From NCBI RefSeq assembly GCF_001466725.1, contig NZ_CP013650.1, positions 2,976,001 to 3,040,000 of the forward strand: 64,000 bases of DNA, written 5' to 3'. Shown here piece after piece: positions 57,575 through 64,000 of the stretch. This DNA comes from Lacimicrobium alkaliphilum. Its GTDB lineage: Bacteria; Pseudomonadota; Gammaproteobacteria; Enterobacterales; Alteromonadaceae. A program made the translations under genes and the position numbers. How positions within the stretch are numbered: position 1 is the first letter of the stretch; each line of letters starts with the position of its first letter. The notes below the pieces were generated by a model. The model made no database searches, was not told the origin of the DNA, and saw only the letters and a list, made by a program, of their open reading frames with translations.

Positions 57575-57850
57575 GGCGCTGGGTTCCCGTCAACTACATA
57601 CGGGAACGACAATCTGTCATGCCCGAGCGCCGTTGTCGGGCATCCAGTGACCTTTGCCAAAGGCTAAATTCACCGCAAAGAGCACACAGAGGTATAGAAG
57701 GTCTTTATATCTTTGCGTCCTTTCGTCTCAGCGAGATCACTAGAAAATTCTAAAGATCACGCAGAGTCGCAAAGATCGCAGTGAGGTATAGGGAATTACA
57801 CCGTTAATATCTCTGTGGTGAAACTGCTTTTTGTGTTGTTCGTGGTTAAC
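57575..57850. repeat. Dispersed repeat, modules A and B (copy 4)
   Basis: Module A at 57578-57652 (GCTGGGTTCCCGTCAAC, CGGGAACGAC, GTCATGCCCGAGCGCCGTTG then TCGGGCATCCAG). Module B derivatives at 57667-57690 (TTCACCGCAAAGAGCACACA) and 57750-57830 (CACGCAGAGTCGCAAAG, TCTCTGTGGTGAAAC). Fills the gap 57449-57862 between ribBX and ribH. No gene seen. Confidence 0.75.
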
Positions 57851-57862
57851 AATCGCACTGAT

Positions 57863-58969
57863 TCAGCTGACATACTCCACCACTTCCAGACCAAAACCGG
57901 ACAGGGCGTGGTATTTCTTCGGTTTGCTTAACAGGCGCATCTTACTGACCCCTAATGAGGACAAAATCTGACAGCCCACCCCAACGGTTCTTGAGGTGCC
58001 CTTCCAGCCCTCTGCCGGGGGTTGCTGACCATTATCTTCCGCCTCAAACTGTCTGACTTTGGCGATCAGATCTTCGTTCGACTCCCGTTTACCCAGAATC
58101 AACAGCACCCCGCCTTCATCGGCAATACGCTGCATGGCCTGATGCAGCCCCATACTGCGATCCAGTGCCCGCTGCGAGGTAAGCAGATCACCAAAGGTAT
58201 CGTGCAGATGTACTCTGACCAGAGTGGCTTTGTCGGGCTGCACTTCGCCTTTACGCAGGGCAAAATGCACTTCATCGTCAATTTCATCCCTGAAGGTAAT
58301 CAGGTCAAATTCGCCAAATTCTGTGGGCAGACGACACTGTGCCACCTTTTCGATAGTGGTTTCGTTCAGGTTCCGGTATTCAATCAGATCGGCGATGGTG
58401 CCAATTTTGATATTGTGGCGCTCTGCAAATTGCTCCAGTTCCGGGCGACGGGCCATAGTGCCATCTTCATTGAGGATCTCCACAATCACAGCGGCCGGCT
58501 CGGCGCCGCCGAGTCGTGCCAGATCCACCCCGGCCTCGGTATGCCCGGCGCGGTTGAGTACGCCACCCGGCTTGGCGATCAGCGGGAAGATATGACCGGG
58601 CTGAACAATATCTGTAGCTTTGGCATCTCTGGCCACGGCCGCTTTAATGGTGGTGGCCCTGTCTGCAGCAGAGATACCCGTGGTGACACCTTTTGCCGCT
58701 TCTATAGAAAGCGTAAAGTTAGTCGAAAACTGGGCGCGGTTATTGTCCACCATCAGCGGCAGATTCAGGCGCTGGCAGCGCTCTTCTGTCATAGGCAGGC
58801 ACACCAGACCACGGGCATGGGTGACCATAAAATTAATCGCTTCAGGGGTGACGTGCTCTGCCGCCATAATCAGATCCCCTTCATTTTCTCTGTCTTCATC
58901 GTCCATCAGGATCACCATTTTTCCCTGGCGAATGTCTTCGATGATCTCCTGTGTACTGTTTATCGGCAT
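57863..58969 (-). CDS. ribBX: RibBX: DHBP synthase fused to degenerate GTP cyclohydrolase II domain
   Basis: 368 aa from ATG at 58969 (GGA 6 bp upstream). Residues 1-200 are a complete 3,4-dihydroxy-2-butanone-4-phosphate synthase: '[17 protein letters not shown]', '[12 protein letters not shown]', '[14 protein letters not shown]'. The C-terminal 165 residues have the RibA fold cues ('[13 protein letters not shown]', '[14 protein letters not shown]', 'LGVSKMRLL') but lack the zinc cysteines (C-x10-C-x-C) and the R-Q-E-G-R catalytic block, which reads GKRESNE. This is the RibBX variant known in proteobacteria, not an active RibBA. A separate ribA must exist elsewhere. Confidence 0.9.
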   Translation of the reverse strand: MPINSTQEIIEDIRQGKMVILMDDEDRENEGDLIMAAEHVTPEAINFMVTHARGLVCLPMTEERCQRLNLPLMVDNNRAQFSTNFTLSIEAAKGVTTGISAADRATTIKAAVARDAKATDIVQPGHIFPLIAKPGGVLNRAGHTEAGVDLARLGGAEPAAVIVEILNEDGTMARRPELEQFAERHNIKIGTIADLIEYRNLNETTIEKVAQCRLPTEFGEFDLITFRDEIDDEVHFALRKGEVQPDKATLVRVHLHDTFGDLLTSQRALDRSMGLHQAMQRIADEGGVLLILGKRESNEDLIAKVRQFEAEDNGQQPPAEGWKGTSRTVGVGCQILSSLGVSKMRLLSKPKKYHALSGFGLEVVEYVS

Positions 58970-59050
58970 AGTTTCCACTCAATTTTGTAGGGGGTTGTCC
59001 CGGGTCCACTTTGGACTCAAAGACGTCGATTATTGTTGTTATTAGTTTGG

Positions 59051-59707
59051 TTATTTCAGATAGCCATGCTCTGCCAGAAAGGCCATATCGATCTCTTTAC
59101 CTGAATGAGCAGCCTTGTCACCGAGCATCAGACGCTCAAGGTAACGGGCAATCACATCCACTTCCAGATTCACCTTTGTGCCCTGGCGATAAGTACCGAT
59201 ATTGGTTTCCTGCATGGTATGGGGCACCAGCGTCAGCATAAATCTGGCGCCATCTATCTGATTGATAGTGAGGCTGACACCATCTACGGTTATCGAACCT
59301 TTCTCGGCCATATATTTTGCCAGCGCATCGGGCGCCTTGACCCAGACCTCCCAGGCCCGGCCCTTTTCGCTTACCGATTGCACCTCACCAATGCCATCCA
59401 CGTGGCCGCTGACAATATGACCACCAAAACGGGTCGACGCGAGCATGGCTTTTTCCAGATTCACCACCTGCCCCACTGACGCATCGGCAAAAGTGGAGCG
59501 GCGCAGGGTTTCTGTAGAGAGATCCGCCACAAACTGACTGTCGGAATATTCCACCACTGTCAGACACACGCCATTGGTGGCAATACTGTCACCCAGGGCC
59601 ACATCGCCCATATCCAGTTTGCCGGTACTCAGGGTCAGGCGCACATCGCCGCCGACGGGTGTAATCGCCTGAATTTTACCAACTGCTTCAATAATACCTG
59701 TAAACAC
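59051..59707 (-). CDS. ribE: Riboflavin synthase, alpha subunit
   Basis: 218 aa, two lumazine-binding repeats: 'MFTGIIEAVGKI...DSIATNGVCLTV' and 'GHVDGIGEVQSV...GSITVDGVSLTI'. Both N-terminal catalytic features (MFTGIIE) are intact. GTG start at 59707 with AGAGG upstream. Called ribC in some genomes. In the ribD-ribE-ribBX run. Confidence 0.96.
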   Translation of the reverse strand: MFTGIIEAVGKIQAITPVGGDVRLTLSTGKLDMGDVALGDSIATNGVCLTVVEYSDSQFVADLSTETLRRSTFADASVGQVVNLEKAMLASTRFGGHIVSGHVDGIGEVQSVSEKGRAWEVWVKAPDALAKYMAEKGSITVDGVSLTINQIDGARFMLTLVPHTMQETNIGTYRQGTKVNLEVDVIARYLERLMLGDKAAHSGKEIDMAFLAEHGYLK

Positions 59708-59722
59708 CGATCACCTCTGTTG

Positions 59723-60847
59723 TCATTTCCCCGGATCCTGATAACAGACCCTGGCTGTGAGTTTAATATCCTCACCCACCATCCTGACATCCTGCCAGCT
59801 TAAGTTGGTGGCCTGATCCATATGGCTGAGACTGGGCATCAGTGCCATGCCTTTGGCTTTATCGCCCATCAGCTTGGGCGCCTGATACAGCACCAGTTCA
59901 TCCACCAGTTTATGTTCCAGCAATGCGCCGGCCAGCGCAGCACCGGCTTCCACCCAAAGATTGCTGATACCGCGCTGTGCCAGATGCGCCATCAGCGCGG
60001 GCAGAGCAACTCTTGGTCCTTTATCATGGCATTGCCACTGATACACGCTGCGGGGATATATATGGGGACTGGCGCGCTTATTGGCAAGTAAAATCTCACC
60101 GGGCAGTGAAAACAAGCGATGCCGGGGTGTTAACTGATTTTTACTGTCGACTATTACTCGTAAAGGCTGACGGGGGGTGGTGTTAATACCAAGCTCCGTG
60201 GCAGTTAAACGCATATTCAGACTGGGATCATCAATCAGCACGGTTCCGGAGCCGGTCAGCAGGGCGCAGCTTTTTGCCCGGTGATGCTGCACATCCAGTC
60301 TTGCCGCCTCACCGGTGATCCACTGGCTATGGCCGTTGGCCATGGCTGTTTTACCATCCAGACTGGCTGCCAGTTTAAGAGTTACAAAGGGCCGATGATG
60401 CACAATACGGCTGAAAAACCCCCGGTTCAGGGTTTTAGCCTGCTCTCGCATCAACCCCACTCTGGTTTCAATACCGGCACGTTGCAACATCGCCAGCCCC
60501 TTACCCGACACCTGAGGGTTCGGATCCTGAATTGCCGCGATGACTTTACTCACACCCGCATCTATCAGCGCTTGCGCACAGGGCGGTGTGCGCCCAAAGT
60601 GGCTGCAGGGCTCCAGCGTCACATAAGCAATAGCGCCTCTGGCCTTGCTACCTGCCTCACGCAGTGCATAGACCTCCGCATGGGGCTCACCGGCACGTTG
60701 ATGCCAGCCCGTGCCCAACACCTGACCCTGATGATCGGCAATCACACAGCCCACCATAGGGTTAGGAGAAACCGTATAACGCCCGGCCCTGGCAAGTTTT
60801 AACGCCAGCGCCATCATCTGATGATCCAGACGGGAATATTCAGCCAT
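59723..60847 (-). CDS. ribD: Bifunctional pyrimidine deaminase/reductase RibD
   Basis: 374 aa from ATG at 60847, overlapping the nrdR stop by 8 bp. Deaminase zinc site '[11 protein letters not shown]' and '[11 protein letters not shown]'; reductase half from about residue 145 with '[15 protein letters not shown]', '[14 protein letters not shown]' and '[14 protein letters not shown]'. Two steps of riboflavin synthesis. Coupled to nrdR, as in E. coli. Confidence 0.96.
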   Translation of the reverse strand: MAEYSRLDHQMMALALKLARAGRYTVSPNPMVGCVIADHQGQVLGTGWHQRAGEPHAEVYALREAGSKARGAIAYVTLEPCSHFGRTPPCAQALIDAGVSKVIAAIQDPNPQVSGKGLAMLQRAGIETRVGLMREQAKTLNRGFFSRIVHHRPFVTLKLAASLDGKTAMANGHSQWITGEAARLDVQHHRAKSCALLTGSGTVLIDDPSLNMRLTATELGINTTPRQPLRVIVDSKNQLTPRHRLFSLPGEILLANKRASPHIYPRSVYQWQCHDKGPRVALPALMAHLAQRGISNLWVEAGAALAGALLEHKLVDELVLYQAPKLMGDKAKGMALMPSLSHMDQATNLSWQDVRMVGEDIKLTARVCYQDPGK

Positions 60848-61340
60848 TGCTGTCAGAACCTTTCGGATCTTTTGCCTCGTTGTGACCATTGAGATCACCT
60901 AAGCGGGCAATCTCCTCGCCAAATTCGCGGATATCTTCAAAAGAGCGGTAAACGGAAGCAAAGCGCACATAGGCCACTTTATCCAGCTCTTTAAGGGCGT
61001 CCATAATCACATTACCGATAAACTGGCTGCCCAGCTCCCGCTCGCCGGTGGCGCGCAGCTCCGACTTGATCCTGTTAATGCTTTTTTCCACCTGCTCAGT
61101 ACTGATGGGGCGTTTCTCCAGTGCCCGCTGCAAACCGGCCCTGAGTTTCTCTTCATTGAAAGGCTCGCGGGAACCGTCACGCTTGACCACTTTTGGCATC
61201 ACCAGCTCCGCCGCTTCAAAAGTGGTAAAACGCTCGTGGCATTTGAGACATTCGCGCCGCCGGCGTATCTGGTGCCCGTCAGCCACCAGCCGCGAATCTA
61301 TAACCTTGGTTTCCTGTTCAGAGCAAAAGGGACAAAACAT
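60840..61340 (-). CDS. nrdR: Transcriptional repressor NrdR
   Basis: 166 aa. N-terminal zinc ribbon '[15 protein letters not shown]...[12 protein letters not shown]' and ATP-cone domain '[28 protein letters not shown]'. Nucleotide-sensing repressor of ribonucleotide reductase genes. The C-terminus has about 15 extra polar residues. ATG at 61340. First gene of nrdR-ribD-ribE-ribBX. Confidence 0.97.
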   Translation of the reverse strand: MFCPFCSEQETKVIDSRLVADGHQIRRRRECLKCHERFTTFEAAELVMPKVVKRDGSREPFNEEKLRAGLQRALEKRPISTEQVEKSINRIKSELRATGERELGSQFIGNVIMDALKELDKVAYVRFASVYRSFEDIREFGEEIARLGDLNGHNEAKDPKGSDSNG

Positions 61341-61484
61341 AATTCCTCCGGGTCAGGAGCATAAAAGAGTGGCTTGTGACTGAAAGCTGAAAAAGAGAGG
61401 CTAATTTAGCAAAAAAATACAAGACCGAACAGTCACAAAACTATGCGATGCTGCTGTCCGGACCGACTAACACTGATTCCGGGT

Positions 61485-62057
61485 TCAGAAATTCACCGCC
61501 AGTTTATGTTCCACACCCAATGCAAGGTAGCGGCGATCCGGAACCTCATCTTCGTCAATACTGGCCAACCAGGCGTAAATCTTGGTGTTGCTGCCCAGAT
61601 GATAATCCAGACCAATATCCACTGTTCGATCATCTTCCATAGTCTGAAACTGACTGCGGATATCAAACTTACCGACCCTGTGACTGTAACTGACAAAGCC
61701 GCCGCTTCGGGATTCTCCCCCAATAGCTGGCTCTTGTCGCTGCAACATTACCCCCAGTTTCCCATCACCCAATCGATACTGCAGACTGGCACGGGTTACG
61801 TCATAGCCCTTAACATCAAAATCCTGAGCCAATGCCGCAAACAAAGGACCTGACTTAAGTGTGTTATCCCCATAGAAGATCCCGGCTGAGACCGCATCGT
61901 CCCCGGTTTCTGACTTTTCAGCCTGATAAGTCACCACAGCGCAGAAGTCATTGGATTTCTGGAAAGAGACTGACACTCCAGATAAGTCATATATTGTTGA
62001 ATTTACGCGATATTGTCTATTATTAGTGTGTATCCAATGTATTTGACCATCTGCCAC
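61485..62057 (-). pseudogene. 5'-truncated outer-membrane porin
   Basis: About 190 codons. The end is clearly that of a Gram-negative porin: alternating beta strands ('ASLQYRLGDGKLGVMLQRQE', 'GFVSYSHRVGKFDIRSQFQT', 'TVDIGLDYHLGSNTKIYAW') and a final 'YLALGVEHKLAVNF' with the C-terminal Phe needed for barrel assembly. The first half, signal peptide and upstream strands are missing; the frame begins in unrelated sequence near the divergent chemoreceptor start. Probably a remnant, unlikely to make a working pore. Confidence 0.75.
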
Positions 62058-62086
62058 TGAACTGCTGGCAACAAGGAGATCAGTAA

Positions 62087-63730
62087 ATGATAACCCTGAA
62101 TAATCTGACTATCCGCAGTAAGTTCTCGATACCGCTGTTGGTTATCAGCACACTGACCATCATTATAAGCCTTCTCAGCATCACTAACAGCGACCGTATG
62201 TCGAAAGATATGGAGCGACTCTCCACCACCTTTATCGATGCCATAGATACAGGACTGAATGCCGACAGAGATCTGTATCAGGCACTGAGCGCATCCCAAA
62301 ATTATGTGGCTAAGAAAGCTCAGAACCTTAGTGGCTCTGAACAGGATAAGGCTGACTTCGAGGAAAACGCGCAGCAGGCTATTGATCGCTTAAATCAGGT
62401 GCGAGTACTGGTAAAAGACTATCCCGAAATCGGAGCTGAGATACAACGTTTCGATGCCGATTATAAAACCTGGTATGCCAGTGCCCGACGGGTGTTTGAG
62501 ATGGCGGATAATAATCAGGCGGCAGAAGCTGTAGTTTATAACAGCACTGAGGTAATGCAGGATTTTAACAGACTACGAAATCACTATGATGTGTTAGGGG
62601 CTAAGGTCAAACAGGTGGCAGATCAGGTAACGGAGGACGCGCAGAATGCTGCGGCAAGGAAGACCGGCATTCTGATCACCGCAATACTGCTGGTTATTAC
62701 GGCCTGTATCCTCAGCATCTGGCTCGGGCCAAAGCTTATCACTGTCAGAGTCAATGAATTAAACAATATGATCGCCACCATCAGCGAAGGCGAAGGAGAT
62801 CTGACCGGTCGGCTTGATTGCTCCGGTAAGGATGAGTTGTCGCATCTGGCCAGGACGTTCAATGGCCTGATGCAAAAGCTGCAGGATTTAATTGGCATGA
62901 TAAAAAGTGACGCCGAGTCACTGGACAGCACCGTATTAAAACTCAACGCCTCATCAGAGCAAAGTCAGAGCATCTCGGAAGAGCAGAATGACAACCTGGA
63001 ACAAATTGCCACAGCAGTAAATGAGCTAAGCCACGCCGTGCATGAGGTGGCCAATAATTCTCAGAATGCATTGACAGAAACCCGCAAAGCCAAGGACAAA
63101 ACCACCCAGTCGGGCCATGTGGTGAATGAGTCTGTAACCAGTATCAATAAGCTTACTGAGTCCATCGGCTATGCCAGCACCGTGATTACCAAACTGGCCG
63201 ATGAGTCCAAAAATATCGTGCAGGTACTGGATGTTATCCGCGGCATCGCCGAGCAGACCAATTTACTGGCGCTAAACGCCGCCATCGAAGCTGCCCGGGC
63301 CGGTGAACAGGGTCGTGGCTTTGCCGTTGTTGCTGACGAAGTCAGAACACTGGCGAGTCGCACACAGCAATCCACCGAAGATATTCAGCGCATGATTGTC
63401 GGGCTTGAGGAAGGCGTCAGTCAGGCTGTCAACGCGATTGAGTCAGGCACCTCGCAGGTGGACAACGTGGTTGACAGCTCCAAACGTATCCAGAGTGCAT
63501 TAACGGATGTGGACGAAGCGGTCGGTCAGACCAATGATATGATCTATCAGATCGCCACCGCCACCGAAGAGCAAAGCAGCGTGGTAGACGAAATAAACCG
63601 CAATATCACCCGCCTCAACGGCCTCTCCCAGCAAAGTCTGGAAGTGGTCAGTGACACCAACAAGGTAGCGGAGAATATCTCCACCATGGCAAAAGGCTTA
63701 AACACCAATGTGGGGCGCTTTAAAGTCTAA
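62087..63730 (+). CDS. Methyl-accepting chemotaxis protein
   Basis: 547 aa. Transmembrane helix 1 at about 13-32 ([20 protein letters not shown]), a helical periplasmic four-helix-bundle sensor, helix 2 at about 193-213, HAMP ('[20 protein letters not shown]'), then the signalling domain with the hairpin tip '[37 protein letters not shown]' region. No C-terminal NWETF-type pentapeptide. AAGGAG precedes the ATG. Ligand unknown. Divergent from the porin remnant, with its stop overlapping the next gene by 3 bp. Confidence 0.95.
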   Translation: MITLNNLTIRSKFSIPLLVISTLTIIISLLSITNSDRMSKDMERLSTTFIDAIDTGLNADRDLYQALSASQNYVAKKAQNLSGSEQDKADFEENAQQAIDRLNQVRVLVKDYPEIGAEIQRFDADYKTWYASARRVFEMADNNQAAEAVVYNSTEVMQDFNRLRNHYDVLGAKVKQVADQVTEDAQNAAARKTGILITAILLVITACILSIWLGPKLITVRVNELNNMIATISEGEGDLTGRLDCSGKDELSHLARTFNGLMQKLQDLIGMIKSDAESLDSTVLKLNASSEQSQSISEEQNDNLEQIATAVNELSHAVHEVANNSQNALTETRKAKDKTTQSGHVVNESVTSINKLTESIGYASTVITKLADESKNIVQVLDVIRGIAEQTNLLALNAAIEAARAGEQGRGFAVVADEVRTLASRTQQSTEDIQRMIVGLEEGVSQAVNAIESGTSQVDNVVDSSKRIQSALTDVDEAVGQTNDMIYQIATATEEQSSVVDEINRNITRLNGLSQQSLEVVSDTNKVAENISTMAKGLNTNVGRFKV

Positions 63731-64000
63731 GGTGTGTTTATCTTTGGTGTATTGAGCAACAGTTTTTCGATCTGTAGTCCGACGATCAGCACAACACTTC
63801 CCTGTTGTGTTGGCAGCCGGTAACTGACATGAGCAAGAAACTCAGATACCGAATCATCAAACTTCAGGACACTGACCCGGAACTGTCTTCCGGTCAGTTC
63901 TGTTATTTTACCTTCATCGCCCTGCCAGTAATCACTGGTTGGGCGAGACATCGCCAGTAATTCCCCCTTCTCAGTGGTTAACATAATTTCCCGGAAAAAG
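63727..64000 (-). CDS. C-terminal part of a Cache-like sensor protein (runs off the window)
   Basis: The frame is open to the right edge; an ATG at 63984 is only an internal Met, since FFREI is encoded before it. The segment '[20 protein letters not shown]' followed by 'QGDEGKI' matches the end of Cache/PDC-type extracellular sensor domains, and the last part '[16 protein letters not shown]' is a closing strand and helix. Possibly a periplasmic sensor or binding protein without an output domain after it. Convergent with the chemoreceptor. Confidence 0.6.
   Translation of the reverse strand, partial: FFREIMLTTEKGELLAMSRPTSDYWQGDEGKITELTGRQFRVSVLKFDDSVSEFLAHVSYRLPTQQGSVVLIVGLQIEKLLLNTPKINTP

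Noticed and set aside
57863..61340. FMN riboswitch upstream of the rib genes
   Set aside because: Gaps before nrdR, ribE, ribBX and ribH were read for the conserved RFN blocks; none was recognised.

Overview
The window is chromosomal DNA from a gammaproteobacterium, most likely an Alteromonadales / Alteromonadaceae-type marine bacterium. This is inferred from gene order and protein character, not from any search. The block fimT-pilE-ispH-fkpB-lspA-ileS-ribF-murJ-rpsT matches the order known from Pseudomonas. The set mutS, pncC, recA, recX, alaS, csrA, tRNA-Ser(GCU), tRNA-Arg(ACG) matches the enterobacterial order. The Na+-pumping oxaloacetate decarboxylase operon and the M16 lipoproteins also fit. 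No prophage, insertion sequence, CRISPR array or classic genomic island was seen.

Layout. 0.1-4.6 kb: a type IV pilus minor pilin operon on the minus strand (fimT, pilW, pilX, and an oversized PilV-like pilin in last place), with pilE divergent. 4.7-12.1 kb: ispH-fkpB-lspA-ileS, ribF and murJ on the minus strand, with rpsT divergent. 12.7-15.7 kb: a small membrane protein, an LpxH-like phosphoesterase and a probable bifunctional ornithine-lipid acyltransferase. 15.7-25.7 kb: dapE, a 57-aa membrane protein, an M16 peptidase lipoprotein, oadGAB, a DoxX protein and a methyltransferase. 25.8-27.3 kb: a repeat-rich tRNA locus with one intact tRNA-Arg, one intact tRNA-Ser and several decayed tRNA-derived pieces. 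27.3-31 kb: csrA, alaS, recX. 31-42.5 kb: a segment separating recX from recA, carrying a FemAB/GNAT-like gene, a GH13 lipoprotein, a DUF938 gene, the metA-metH operon (metH split in two, tandem MetJ boxes upstream), a secreted protein, a duplicated leader with a small ORF, a Tat-exported aldo-keto reductase and a DUF6064-like membrane protein. 42.6-50 kb: recA, pncC, mutS, a transglycosylase lipoprotein and gshA. 50-55 kb: a second M16 lipoprotein, a pseudouridine synthase, a VanZ-like protein and a PanE-like reductase. 54.9-61.3 kb: pgpA, thiL, nusB, ribH, ribBX, ribE, ribD, nrdR on the minus strand. 61.5-64 kb: a 5'-truncated porin, a chemoreceptor and the end of a probable Cache-domain sensor.

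Most genes are housekeeping. The unusual content lies in non-coding and boundary features: a dispersed mosaic repeat family in four intergenic gaps (one inside the riboflavin operon), tandem tRNA-associated repeats, a duplicated 5' leader, the split methionine synthase under a MetJ operator, a RibBX-type enzyme whose GTP-cyclohydrolase half lacks the zinc ligands, and a minor pilin carrying a Cys/His-rich segment and an Ig-like tail. None of these is proved here to be a new system. The duplicated leader with its small ORF and the pilin architecture are the best candidates for something undescribed.
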